Positions 9,320 through 17,674 are shown, numbered from the stretch's first letter. The stretch is 64,000 nt of DNA from Granulosicoccus sp947495035 (GCF_050589605.1 NZ_JBNGOO010000010.1), one strand, 5' to 3'. The notes: generated by a model not told the origin, from the letters alone. Numbers and translations: made by a program.

Positions 9320-9738
9320 CAGGCATCTCGCTTGAATTTCGGGAGAATCAGATGGATCTGTCAGAGCAAAGTCTACTCCTGATCAGATGTGGTACAGGTC
9401 GGGAATCCGCAGACATTCTCACTGGCCAGGTGGTGTAGAACCCCACCCAACCAGGGGGGAAAACGCTCCTGTAACAGTTGATGACCTGACCGACACACTC
9501 GCGAGTTGCCATACCGGCTGCAATGTATCCAACTATCCGTGCTCTGTCCTACTGACCTTCCCTACGGACCTGCAGGATGCACAAATCACGTTGCATCTTG
9601 CAGTGGCTCATCTGCGGCCATAAGTCGCGGTTTCAGGCATTGCCGCGCATTCTTCTGCCGCGGCACTGACTTGCATCAAGACACCTTGATGACTTTACCG
9701 TCATCATCAGACTTTTCCTGCAACCAAGGACTCGTTCA
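9320..9738. other. Divergent intergenic region (about 420 bases)
   Basis: This region separates the leftward VIT transporter gene from the rightward YdcH-like gene and should hold both promoters. No open frame here has recognisable protein content. The only structured element seen is the pair of overlapping inverted repeats near 9675-9706. Confidence 0.6.
9675..9706. promoter_or_regulatory. Overlapping inverted repeats ahead of the YdcH-like gene
   Basis: ATCAAG-ACAC-CTTGAT (9675-9690) overlaps TGATGAC-TTTACC-GTCATCA (9687-9693 with 9700-9706). Both are perfect dyads, and they end about 32 bases before the start codon of the small YdcH-like gene. This is the usual place for an operator or a structured leader. 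The regulator is unknown. Confidence 0.4.
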
Positions 9739-9984
9739 ATGTCACAGCTGGTCGACAATCACCCACTGGCGCGAGATTTGCCAGAGCACAAGCAAACTAT
9801 CCACGCGATGAAAATGAATGATGCGCATTTCTCGAGAATCATGGAAGAGTACGAGGCGCTGGACAAGGAAATCGTCCGCATAGAGCAAGGCCTGGAACAT
9901 GTTCCTGACCTTGAGCTGGATGGCATGAAAATGAAGCGAGTGAAAATGAAGGACGACCTGCTGGCCCTGTTGCAACAGAGTTGA
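9739..9984 (+). CDS. YdcH/DUF465 family small coiled-coil protein
   Basis: An 81-residue, largely helical protein matching DUF465: the segment NDAHFSRIMEEYEALDKEIVRIE is followed by a Lys/Met-rich stretch and LKDDLL-like ending (KMKDDLLALLQQ). AAGGA lies eight bases before the ATG. Family members are short cytoplasmic coiled-coil proteins without an established biochemical role. Two overlapping dyads lie directly upstream. Confidence 0.8.
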   Translation: MSQLVDNHPLARDLPEHKQTIHAMKMNDAHFSRIMEEYEALDKEIVRIEQGLEHVPDLELDGMKMKRVKMKDDLLALLQQS

Positions 9985-10012
9985 CGGACAACCGCTTCGG
10001 TACTGACAACCC

Positions 10013-10039
10013 GGCCTTGCTCTGCCGACTGGCAAGGCT
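10013..10039. terminator. Possible bidirectional terminator hairpin
   Basis: GCCTTGC (10014-10020) pairs with GCAAGGC (10032-10038) across an 11-base loop, between the convergent ydcH-like and cbpM genes. There is no strong T tract on either strand, so termination is inferred mainly from position. Confidence 0.35.
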
Positions 10040-10112
10040 GGACCACTCGTCAAGCTGCTGCAGATGAGCTTGCAAGCAGGCTGCGGCACGCCTGACTACA
10101 GACGAGCAATGC

Positions 10113-10430
10113 TCATCGCTTGAGCAAAGCGATATCGCGCTTCAGACGAGCGATCGTATCGAGCAAGTCCAGGGCCAGTGCCACCCCTGCATGATTGAGC
10201 TCCAGATCGTCCTGCAAACGCCGGGCCCGTAACAACCTGTCGAGCTGCGATTGACGAAAACGCAACTCGTCGGAGGCTTCGTGCACCACGACACCGTAGT
10301 CCAGGAATTCCTGCACACCGTTTTCGTCCAACTGGCAGATCGTGCAGACTTCTGTCAGCGTATAAACCCTGTCTCTTTCCAGTATTTCCACTTCAATACC
10401 GGAATGCTCATGATCTGTCGTGAATCTCAT
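10113..10430 (-). CDS. cbpM: Chaperone modulatory protein CbpM
   Basis: A 105-residue protein. The N-terminal MerR-like helical part (EVCTICQLDENGVQEFLDYG) and the C-terminal helix with LNHAGVALALDLLDTIARLKRDI are characteristic of CbpM, which binds the J domain of CbpA and blocks its co-chaperone and DNA-binding activity. The ATG at 10430 overlaps the end of cbpA by four bases, so the two are translationally coupled, the arrangement known from other gammaproteobacteria. Confidence 0.88.
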   Translation of the reverse strand: MRFTTDHEHSGIEVEILERDRVYTLTEVCTICQLDENGVQEFLDYGVVVHEASDELRFRQSQLDRLLRARRLQDDLELNHAGVALALDLLDTIARLKRDIALLKR

Positions 10431-11386
10431 GAGTTTCCTCCATCGTCGGTTCGGGGGTCCAGGGACCACAACTCACTCATTGCCTGATAGGCCTGTTTCT
10501 GTTCCTCTGTCACGGCCTTAGGCACGATGACGGAAAGAATCACATACTGATCTCCCGGAACCTTGCCAGGCAGGCCTCGCCCCTTGAGCCTCAGACGCTG
10601 TCCCTGACTGGCATTGGCCGGCACCGTCACTCGTACCTTGCCGTTGAGCGTTGGCACTTCGATGGACGCCCCCAATGCGGCCTCCCAGGGCATCACCGGC
10701 ACGCTGACACTGACATCCTTGCCATCCAGATGAAAGCGGCTGTCTTCCTGAATCCGGATTTCGATGTACAGATCTCCGGCCGCCTCATTGCCGATTCCCG
10801 GCCCACCCTGCCCACGCAATCGGATCTTCTGCCCATTCGTCACACCGGCCGGTACCTTGACCTTGAGCTTTTTCTGTTCTGTTCGAATATTGCCATCATT
10901 TTGAACCACCGGTGTACTCAGTGATAGCTCAACCATGGCCCCTTTGTAGGCATCATGAATGGACACCGACAGATTGCTGTGTATATCCTGTCCACGTGCG
11001 TCGAAATGTTGTTCAGAGTGCCCGCCGGACTGCTGTCGAAAACGCGATCCGAATATCTGCTCGAAAAAATCACTGTAATCCGCACCACCGACGCCAGAGA
11101 AGTCTTCCGGATTGATGGATTCTCTGGCATGCCAATCCGGCGGAGGCTGGAAACCGGCACCGCCTGCCCCTTGATACTGTTTCAGTTCATCGTATTCGCG
11201 GCGTCGCTCGGGATCCTTGAGCACATTGTAGGCCTCACCCAGTTCCTTGAAGCGAACCTCACTGTCTGCCTCCTTGCTGACGTCCGGGTGATACTTGCGC
11301 GCCAGCTTGCGATAGGCACGCTTGATGTCGTCGGCACTGGCATCGTCTTCCAGTCCCATGATGTTGTAGTAGTCCACGAACTCCAT
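10427..11386 (-). CDS. cbpA: Curved-DNA-binding DnaJ-type co-chaperone CbpA
   Basis: A 319-residue class II J-domain protein. The J domain (about 5-70) carries RKYHPDVSKEAD with the HPD motif that stimulates DnaK. A Gly/Phe-containing linker (GAGGAGFQPPPDW) follows, then two beta-rich substrate-binding C-terminal domains with RLRGQGGPG and RLKGRGLPG loops. There is no zinc-finger region, which separates it from DnaJ. GAGGAGG and AGGA lie upstream of the ATG. It acts with DnaK and in nucleoid binding, controlled by the downstream cbpM product. Confidence 0.92.
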   Translation of the reverse strand: MEFVDYYNIMGLEDDASADDIKRAYRKLARKYHPDVSKEADSEVRFKELGEAYNVLKDPERRREYDELKQYQGAGGAGFQPPPDWHARESINPEDFSGVGGADYSDFFEQIFGSRFRQQSGGHSEQHFDARGQDIHSNLSVSIHDAYKGAMVELSLSTPVVQNDGNIRTEQKKLKVKVPAGVTNGQKIRLRGQGGPGIGNEAAGDLYIEIRIQEDSRFHLDGKDVSVSVPVMPWEAALGASIEVPTLNGKVRVTVPANASQGQRLRLKGRGLPGKVPGDQYVILSVIVPKAVTEEQKQAYQAMSELWSLDPRTDDGGNS

Positions 11387-11686
11387 GTTGTTCCTGAAAC
11401 CTCCTCATCTGCCTGTTGGCGGGATGTATCGTCTACAGAATATGCTCTTCATGCAGGAACAGAAGGCAAATGAAGATTTTCCGCACGAGACAAGAGCTCT
11501 ACATCGTCATGACGGCACTGTTCATTGCCGGACATCATGACAGCTGCCGCATCCGCAGGAACCCATGGCGGATGGACGCTACGCACCTTGCTGACCATAA
11601 AACCGCTTTCTGCCTCCGACGATATGCCGATGGCAGGATTCAGGCAGACTCTCGGAGTACACATGCGGATATTGCATGCCTAACCA

Positions 11687-11781
11687 NNNNNNNNNNNNNN
11701 NNNNNNNNNNNNNNNNNNNNNNNNNNNNNNNNNNNNNNNNNNNNNNNNNNNNNNNNNNNNNNNNNNNNNNNNNNNNNNNNN
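11687..11781. other. Assembly gap (95 N)
   Basis: The run of Ns directly abuts a 9-base tandem array, and the preceding known bases (TAACCA) match part of the repeat unit. The gap therefore probably lies inside the array, whose true copy number is unknown. Confidence 0.95.
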
Positions 11782-11911
11782 AACCATCAAAACCATCAAA
11801 ACCATCAAAACCATCAAAACCATCAAAACCATCAAAACCATCAAAACCATCAAAACCATCAAAACCATCAATACCATCAATGCCATCAATGCCATCAATG
11901 CCATCAAGGTA
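11782..11911. repeat. Nine-base tandem array AACCATCAA
   Basis: About 14 copies of a nine-base unit (AACCATCAA, changing to ATGCCATCA at the right end) follow the N gap. The drift at one end resembles the drift in the arrays at 1-173 and 62074-62240. Confidence 0.95.
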
Positions 11912-11986
11912 GCACCTGGTCATCCGCTGGACATTGACGATGGTCAAGAGTGAGCCGTTGTATCCGCAGACAGCTGTGTCGGTTCT

Positions 11987-12140
11987 GGACAGATCATTCC
12001 TGCATCGATCACGGGCGTATCGGTGCCGGATTGATCATTTCTGTGTTGATCCCGGGTGTATAGGTGCCCGACGGATCATTCCTGCATCAACCCTGGGGTC
12101 TCGGCAGCGGACCCGTCAATCCTGCGTCAAACCCGGATGA
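11987..12140. repeat. Degenerate 41-base tandem repeat, about four copies
   Basis: Units start near 11987, 12028, 12069 and 12109. Each contains a GATCATTCCTGCATC-like core followed by a CCGGG-type segment and GTGCC or similar. Copies are about 60-75 percent alike by eye, and the last is truncated. No coding potential is seen. It lies between the nine-base array and the 3' end of the next leftward gene. Confidence 0.65.
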
Positions 12141-12191
12141 ACAGTCCGAGACGATGCATCCTCCGGGACAAGGACTTCCAGCGCTTCTCGT

Positions 12192-12800
12192 TCAGTTGCC
12201 GCGTGAAGTCGGTCTGACCCACTGCCGGTAAACCAGTGCGGCAATGGTTGCCACGGCGATAACTGCGCAGGCGATCATCTTTGACAGCCCGTTCATGGTG
12301 CCGTCTATCATCCAGGCATGTACGAGGGTGGCAGTGACAACTACCACAGTCAGCGCGCTGTGGATCCGGTTCCAATGATGAATTCTTGAACGAAACCGCG
12401 AACGAAGAGCTGCTGACAACCCGGTCAGGGCAACAGCCACCAGAGCCACGACGCCATAAAGCGAAAACGGCGTCGGAGCTACCAGCAACAGGGCATCGCG
12501 CATGTCATCCGGGCTGGCCAGATACAAACCGAGGATATGCAGCGCCACCGCTGCCAGCAAGACCAGGCCCAGGCGGCGGTGCCAGCGTCTTGCCCGCGAC
12601 GTCCCCAGACCGGGCAGAAAACCGGCTGCCAGCATGGGCTGGACAAACAACAGGGAAAGCGCCAGAACACCAGCCAGCGCCCCCGTGACATAGGTGAATT
12701 CGCGGCCCGCCTGTAGTGGGCTCAGCATGGCGAGTGTCAAGGGAAGGACAAGCATGCACACAGCCGCGCCCCACAGAATCCAGCGGATACGTCTCCACAT
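12192..12800 (-). CDS. Ferric-reductase-like (haem b) transmembrane protein
   Basis: A 202-residue protein with about six hydrophobic helices. Histidines occur in paired helices (RWHRRLGLVLLAAVALHILG and HHWNRIHSALTVVVVTATLVHAW), the spacing expected for bis-His haem b in the ferric reductase-like/MsrQ superfamily. The family is common in electron transfer at the inner membrane. No flavin or NAD(P)H domain is attached, so a separate electron donor would be needed. It lies 22 bases downstream of a Tat-exported protein gene, so the two may be co-transcribed. The exact partner is not known. Confidence 0.65.
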   Translation of the reverse strand: MWRRIRWILWGAAVCMLVLPLTLAMLSPLQAGREFTYVTGALAGVLALSLLFVQPMLAAGFLPGLGTSRARRWHRRLGLVLLAAVALHILGLYLASPDDMRDALLLVAPTPFSLYGVVALVAVALTGLSAALRSRFRSRIHHWNRIHSALTVVVVTATLVHAWMIDGTMNGLSKMIACAVIAVATIAALVYRQWVRPTSRGN

Positions 12801-12822
12801 GATGCATGACTACCTGTGCCGT

Positions 12823-13320
12823 CTAGGCTTCCACGAGAACGAAGTGTGCCTGCACACTGGTGTCCTGAGGGCTGCTCATGACCGGTCTGAGGAATACCGT
12901 CTTGAAGTCGGCATCGTCGTAGGCCAGATGCGCATGCGGTTGACCGAAATTGGGCACTATCTGAGACATTTCGAGTTGGAAGGAACCGTCGGCAGCCGTC
13001 AGTACACTGCCATGATTGCTGGGTTCTCGCTCACCACCGCGAGCTGTCGCGGCCCATATCTGAATTCGTACATTGGCCAGTGGATCACCAGCCCCGGCGT
13101 GGCGCACGGTTCCATGAACCAGAAATCCGCTCCCCAGATTATCGACCAACGGTGCCCCGGGAGAGTAATTGTTGCTGCCGCCACGCATCGACTCGGTGGG
13201 AGGCAGGCCATTGCTCGCCTGAACCGACGATATCAGCCCCGATCTGCCAGCGACCAGCGCTGCCACACCCAGGCCGGCACTACCCAGAAATGCTCGCCTG
13301 CTGAACGTCGAAGATTCCAT
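12823..13320 (-). CDS. Tat-exported intradiol dioxygenase-like protein, probably without the Fe-ligand tyrosines
   Basis: A 165-residue protein starting MESSTFSRRAFLGSAGLG, a twin-arginine signal (SRRAFLG) with an AxA-like cleavage area around residue 33. The mature part has the beta-sandwich pattern of intradiol ring-cleavage dioxygenases: HGTVRHAGAGDPLANVRIQIWAA, DGSFQLEM and a PHAHLAY histidine pair. In active enzymes the positions in DGxY and P-x-x-Y-P supply iron-ligand tyrosines; here they read DGSF and PNF. The two His are kept. It may be a catalytically altered or non-iron relative. AGGAGAG lies eight bases before the ATG. Confidence 0.65.
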   Translation of the reverse strand: MESSTFSRRAFLGSAGLGVAALVAGRSGLISSVQASNGLPPTESMRGGSNNYSPGAPLVDNLGSGFLVHGTVRHAGAGDPLANVRIQIWAATARGGEREPSNHGSVLTAADGSFQLEMSQIVPNFGQPHAHLAYDDADFKTVFLRPVMSSPQDTSVQAHFVLVEA

Positions 13321-13460
13321 CGTGCTCTCCTGTGATTCCTGATTACGATTGTACGGCGCCTGCCCGCCAGCGGTTTCCTGACAACATTCTGACACCACAA
13401 GACTCGGCGACGCCGGCAACCGAATCAGTGCTGAACGATAGGGTCCACGTCCTCTGACTA

Positions 13461-13539
13461 CGAACAAGCCGGTTTGTTCGCAAGCAGACACTCGATTCAG
13501 GTAACGACCGTGGTTGCGAACAAGCTGATATGTTCGCAA
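13461..13539. promoter_or_regulatory. Two operator-like dyads repeated 56 bases apart
   Basis: CGAACAA-GCCGGT-TTGTTCG (13461-13480) and TTGCGAACA-AGCTGATA-TGTTCGCAA (13514-13539) are perfect inverted repeats sharing the half-site CGAACA. They are embedded in a direct repeat of about 56 bases that continues to about 13569 (GATTCAGGnAACGACCG in both copies). They lie about 140-220 bases upstream of the Tat-exported protein gene. Two spaced copies suggest cooperative binding of a dimeric repressor. The half-site GAAC...GTTC recalls LexA- or TetR-type operators, but the regulator cannot be named. Confidence 0.55.
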
Positions 13540-13632
13540 GCAACACACGATTCAGGCAACGACCGTCACTGTAACCCGGCGGCACCTCCCTCTCGCCCCC
13601 CCATCCAGAGCACGTTTGAGGCTCAAACGAAA

Positions 13633-13652
13633 AAGGCGCCCGCAGGCGCCTT
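13633..13652 (-). terminator. Rho-independent terminator of the acidic repeat protein gene
   Basis: Read on the minus strand, AAGGCGCC-TGCG-GGCGCCTT is followed by TTTCG, giving an eight-pair GC-rich stem with a T run. It lies about 30 bases beyond the stop codon of the leftward acidic repeat protein gene. Confidence 0.85.
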
Positions 13653-13682
13653 CTCCGATCACGAGCCCTGTTGGCTGCTACT

Positions 13683-15659
13683 TCACTTCACCAGGCCACG
13701 CAGAGTTTCCATCATGGGAGCAACGACAGGTGTCAATACAGCACCCACGCCATCCTTGGTCAATGCCGTATCAGACAGCGGTTTGAGACGTGCAATTCCG
13801 CCGTCGATGACCGAAGACAGGGGAGCCTTGGCAAAGTCCGGAACCTTACCCAGTTCCTCGGATATCTGCTCCAACTCCTGACTGGCTGCTTCCAGGCGAG
13901 GCAACACCGCCTTGGCGGATGCTTCATCCGAAGCACTTGCCAGAACCGAGTAGGTGGTACCGAACACACCACCCAGCTTGCGACTGATCCCTGCCAGGTT
14001 GATCGACCCACGGGCTGCAGTAGCCGATTGCACGATGGCGTCGCTGGCGGAGTCGGTATCGGATGCGTCCGCTACCTCTGCATCGGCAGTGTCGTCAGCG
14101 CTTTCCTCTGCAGTATCCGCCAACTCGTCACCCTCGCCGGCCTCTTCCGCCGACACATCGGCTTCTGCACTTGCCTCCTCGTCAGTTGGCGCAACATCGG
14201 CCGACTCGGCAAGCGCTTCTTCTTCGGCAGGCTGTTCAACCGGAACTTCCACCATCTCCTCGTCGTAGAGAGTCTGACCGGTTACCGGATCCGCGGCATA
14301 ACGCATGGATGTTGCACCTCGCTCCGTTGAGTCAGTTGCAGCTTCACCAGTCGATTCAGTGGTGGAATCAGTATCTGATTCAGCGACAGTCTCCTCTTCG
14401 GCTGCCTGTTCGGTTACAACTTCCACCATTTCTTCGTCATAGAGCGTTTGACCAGTCACCGGATCTGTCTGATAACGCATGGATTTTCCGCTGTCGCCCG
14501 CTCCTTCAGCGGTAGATTCGGCAACGGCTTCCTCTTCAGCGGATGGCTCGGCGACCACCTCTTCTTCAGCTGACGCCTCGTCGACCACTTCCACCATTTC
14601 CTCGTCATAAAGCGTTTCACCAGTCACCGGGTCTGTCTGATAACGCATGGATTTCATGCCATCAGCCGGGCCATCGGACTCGGCTTCAGCTACCTCGTCA
14701 GCTGTACCATCAGCAGTCTCGGCAACGTCCTCTTCTGCTGCGGCATCCTCCGAAGATGCCTCCGCGTCGCTGGTGGCTACAGCCGATTCGGTCTCAGCGG
14801 AATCACCAGAGGACTCGTCTGCTGTAACGCCGTCAAGAGAGTCGGATGAGGCAATGTCGTCGGCAGCCGTTTCTTCATCGGATGCCGCTTCGCCGCTTGA
14901 GTCATTCGCCACAGCTTCCTCGGTCGACGCCTCAGACTCTTCCGTCGCGTCCGCAACAGCTTCCTCGGATGCCGCCTCGGTCTCCTCAGACGCATCTGCC
15001 ACCGCTTCCTCGGTCGACGCCTCAGACTCTTCCGTCGCGTCCGCAACAGCTTCCTCGGATGCCGCCTCGGTCTCTTCGGTCGCATCGGCAACAGTTTCCT
15101 CGGTCGACGCCTCGGCCTCCTCCGTCGTATCCGCAACAGCTTCCTCGGTCGACGCCTCGGTCTCCTCAGTCGCATCCGCAACAGCTTCCTCAGTCGACGC
15201 CTCGGCCTCCTCCGTCGTATCCGCAACAGCTTCCTCGGTCGACGCCTCGGTCTCCTCAGTCGCATCCGCAACAGCCTCCTCCGAGGATGCTTCGGTGCTC
15301 TCGGCCGCGTCAGCCGCCGCTTCGTCCGTGGCTTCGTCCGTGGCTTCGTCCGTGGCTTCGTCCGTGGCTTCTTCCGTGCTATCAACAAGCTCGGCGACAG
15401 CCGCATCGCTCGACTCTGCCGTGTCGCCCACTGCGACATCTGCGACCGGCTCTTCGGCGCTCTCGGCCGAGTCCGCGGCCGTGGAGTCAACCACGCCCTG
15501 GGTTGCTGCCGTGTCTGTTGCCGGCGATTCTGCGACTTCAGTCGAATGCTCTTCCGGAGCGTGCGCTACCGTGTCTTCTGGCTCGTTGTCAAAAACAAGA
15601 TTCAGTCCGATCCAGGCCAAGATCAAGGCTGCGGCAATCGGAATTACTTTCCTCCACAT
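13683..15659 (-). CDS. Large acidic Ala/Glu/Ser/Thr-rich repeat protein with N-terminal membrane anchor
   Basis: A 658-residue protein of no recognised family. Residues 1-23 (MWRKVIPIAAALILAWIGLNL) form a signal anchor or signal peptide. Residues about 50-330 are very acidic low-complexity sequence, including about ten copies of a 15-residue unit of the type EASTEEAVADATEET and four EATD units. Three copies of a motif SMRYxxDPVTGxxLYDEEMVEV follow at about 60-residue spacing. A helical, non-repetitive domain of about 115 residues ends the protein. There are no Cys residues in the repeats. An extended periplasmic or surface polyanion with three small binding modules is plausible. A strong terminator follows. 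Function unknown. Confidence 0.75.
   Translation of the reverse strand: MWRKVIPIAAALILAWIGLNLVFDNEPEDTVAHAPEEHSTEVAESPATDTAATQGVVDSTAADSAESAEEPVADVAVGDTAESSDAAVAELVDSTEEATDEATDEATDEATDEAAADAAESTEASSEEAVADATEETEASTEEAVADTTEEAEASTEEAVADATEETEASTEEAVADTTEEAEASTEETVADATEETEAASEEAVADATEESEASTEEAVADASEETEAASEEAVADATEESEASTEEAVANDSSGEAASDEETAADDIASSDSLDGVTADESSGDSAETESAVATSDAEASSEDAAAEEDVAETADGTADEVAEAESDGPADGMKSMRYQTDPVTGETLYDEEMVEVVDEASAEEEVVAEPSAEEEAVAESTAEGAGDSGKSMRYQTDPVTGQTLYDEEMVEVVTEQAAEEETVAESDTDSTTESTGEAATDSTERGATSMRYAADPVTGQTLYDEEMVEVPVEQPAEEEALAESADVAPTDEEASAEADVSAEEAGEGDELADTAEESADDTADAEVADASDTDSASDAIVQSATAARGSINLAGISRKLGGVFGTTYSVLASASDEASAKAVLPRLEAASQELEQISEELGKVPDFAKAPLSSVIDGGIARLKPLSDTALTKDGVGAVLTPVVAPMMETLRGLVK
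14245..14651 (-). repeat. Three copies of the SMRY...DPVTG...DEEMVEV coding motif
   Basis: Within the acidic protein gene the motif occurs at about 14245-14310, 14419-14484 and 14586-14651, each about 22 codons. DPVTG and LYDEEMVEV are nearly invariant while the linkers between copies diverge. This suggests that the motif is under selection. Confidence 0.85.
14906..15376 (-). repeat. 45-base and 12-base coding repeats in the acidic protein gene
   Basis: About ten imperfect copies of a 45-base unit (15 codons, EASTEEAVADATEET type) occupy about 14906-15300. They are flanked by four near-perfect copies of a 12-base unit (plus-strand TCCGTGGCTTCG, coding EATD) at about 15323-15376. Such repeats are prone to copy-number change. 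Confidence 0.85.
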
Positions 15660-16585
15660 CGTCGTATTTTCTCCGTTCCTGTATGAAATCTCATCACGAC
15701 CCCTTCACCATCGAACTCGGGCAGGGACGCACATAGTCCTAGATACTAATAGGAATGGGATTCTGAAAATACCGTTTTCCGGTATATTTTTGTCTTGAGC
15801 GCCGATATGACCCTGTTCGGCATCAGGTTCCCGTTCCCGGGTACATCCACGCAGAGCCGGCCACTACTCACTTCGTGGAAGCGGTCGCGAACTTTGCCTA
15901 TCGAATCGTACATTCGGTAGACACCGTTGACTGTCGACCTGTCGAAGGGCCTGCTGAAGTGCTACGCCCCGAACCTGTGACGTTGCTGACGCATCCAGAC
16001 TGACGGCCTGCGGCACTCCCGGATAGATGTACGACGATCCGAAACCCAGTGCCCGGCAGCCTCCGCAGAAGACACGTCAGAGCTTTGTCACCACGGCTGT
16101 TGTAAAAATCGCCACCCGGGGCGCATGCGAAGAACGCTGTTGCAAAGTCACGATCAGACACAGAACGAACTTTCTGCATTGCTGTCTTCTGTGCTTGTCG
16201 GCAGATGACGCGGAACCGATTCGAGCAAGGCCAGACCAGTCACGAAACACGGTTTGCCATGCAGGTTATTGCAACCGCAAACGGCTCCGATCTGTCAGCA
16301 TTGGCCACCGGAAAAACCTTGATAATACAACTCCAATCCTTGGGGCAATCCACGCAAACGTCACTGACACAATCTTGCGGCATGAACGCACCTTGATCGT
16401 GCAAGCGGCTGAAAACGTACAAAAAGAGTGCGCTCGATGATGTCCGGCGCTGCCGGGAAGGTCCGAAGGCGTCCGTCCACATCGACGTGATTCGGATATC
16501 GAGTACGTCGTCATGGGCCAGCTTGTCGCTTGCACGTATACTGACACATTGACTATCGACTGAAACTACCTCAGGCACTTCCATC
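15660..16585. other. Divergent intergenic region of about 925 bases
   Basis: No frame here shows recognisable protein content. It should contain the promoter of the leftward acidic protein gene and that of the rightward ABC importer operon. A small dyad ATACCG-TTTTC-CGGTAT followed by ATTTTTG lies at 15769-15790, about 110 bases upstream of the acidic protein gene; it could be an operator or weak terminator. A TTGCAC...TATACT-like region about 50 bases upstream of 16586 is a possible promoter. Confidence 0.5.
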
Positions 16586-17674
16586 ATGACTCACGACATT
16601 CTGAAGAATCGAAGACATTTTCTTGCACAGAGCGCCGCCATAATTGGCGCAGCAACGATCGGATCAGGCATCGGCCGCGCCCAGGCAGCCGAGACGCTGA
16701 CGGTCGCCACCTACGGGGGCTATTTCGAAGACAGCTTCAAGTCCATCATCTATCCGGCCTTCACCGAAGAAACCGGCATCGAGATCGTTTCCGTACCGGA
16801 GCCCACCTCCGATGCCTGGCTCATCCAGCTGGAGACGGCGGCCAGGGCCAATAGCGCACCGGCCGATGTTTCCATGATTGCCCAGACTGCCATGCTCAAG
16901 GGTCAGAGCACGGAATTGTGGGCACCTCTCGACCTGGAAAAGCTGCCCAATCACACCTCACTGACACCGGATTTCATCCACACCTACAGTGACGGACGCG
17001 TGGATGGAATCGGAGCGGTTGCCTGGTACCTGACGCTGGTCAGCAATACCGATGTCTACCCGGAAGCGCCTTCATCCTGGGAAGAGCTGTGGAATCCGGA
17101 CAATGAAGACAGTCTCGGACTACTGGCGCTGGCGAGTAATTCCTTTCTGCTGGAAATCACCAACGCCACCTTCTTCAAAGACCCCGAAATCCTGAAGAGC
17201 GAAGCCGGAATCGAAAAGGTTCTGGCCAAAATTGCCGAACTCAAGCCCAATGTTGCCCTGTGGTATCGCGATGAAGGACAGTTCCAGCAAGCCTTGCAAT
17301 CCGGCGAAATTCCAATGGGTCAGTACTACCATGATGTTGCCGGACTCGCCGCAGCCGATGGTCATCCGGTTCGTTCCACATTCCCGGTCGAAGGTGGAGT
17401 ACGGGATTCGGGTTGCTGGGCAGTATCCCGCGCCAGCAGTAAACAGGAAGCGGCCCATACCTTCATCAATTACATGTGTCGACCCGATGTACAGGCAACC
17501 CTAGCGCGCAAGGTCGGCACTTCACCCACGGTCAAGCGTGATCTGATGGATCTCACCGATGAGGAGTTTGCCAGCGTCTCATCGGTCGATACCCCGATCA
17601 CTCCGGAATACGCCATGCACAATGAACGAGCCGACTGGTTGAATCAGGTGTGGACCGAAATGGTGACCAGCTGA
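16586..17674 (+). CDS. ABC importer, PotD-type periplasmic substrate-binding protein
   Basis: A 362-residue extracytoplasmic binding protein of the spermidine/putrescine-type group (SBP_bac_8/PotD fold). The Tat-like signal RRHFLAQSAAIIGAATIG ends at AQAAE near residue 36. The mature protein starts with LTVATYGGYFEDSF, a usual PotD-class opening, and contains the WYLTLVSNTDVYPEAPSSW and AAHTFINYMCRP segments. It is the first gene of a five-gene operon; its TGA is followed directly by the ATG of the ATPase gene. The ligand is unknown: the family takes polyamines and other small cations or carboxylates, and the nitrilase at the end of the operon hints at a nitrile or amide-related compound. Confidence 0.85.
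   Translation: MTHDILKNRRHFLAQSAAIIGAATIGSGIGRAQAAETLTVATYGGYFEDSFKSIIYPAFTEETGIEIVSVPEPTSDAWLIQLETAARANSAPADVSMIAQTAMLKGQSTELWAPLDLEKLPNHTSLTPDFIHTYSDGRVDGIGAVAWYLTLVSNTDVYPEAPSSWEELWNPDNEDSLGLLALASNSFLLEITNATFFKDPEILKSEAGIEKVLAKIAELKPNVALWYRDEGQFQQALQSGEIPMGQYYHDVAGLAAADGHPVRSTFPVEGGVRDSGCWAVSRASSKQEAAHTFINYMCRPDVQATLARKVGTSPTVKRDLMDLTDEEFASVSSVDTPITPEYAMHNERADWLNQVWTEMVTS

Larger units (their letters stand above)
11387..12191. other. Gene-free region of about 800 bases with repeats and an N gap
   Basis: This region separates the start of cbpA from the end of the leftward haem-type membrane protein gene. It holds the cbpA promoter side, a 95-base gap of Ns, a 9-base tandem array and a degenerate 41-base repeat. 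The frames that cross the Ns and the array are repeat artefacts; no protein family is recognisable. Confidence 0.7.

Noticed and set aside
11416..11947. Open frames crossing the N gap and the nine-base array
   Set aside because: They consist of unknown residues and repeat translation only (NHQ, PSK or FDG repeats).
14647..15798. Long plus-strand open frames (for example 14647-15798 and 14846-15736) over the acidic gene
   Set aside because: They are antisense shadows of the repeat-coding acidic gene; repeat structure keeps several frames open, and their products are low-complexity without any start context.
15898..16440. Small frames in the gap before the ABC importer operon
   Set aside because: No ribosome-binding sites or family sequence; composition is that of intergenic DNA.
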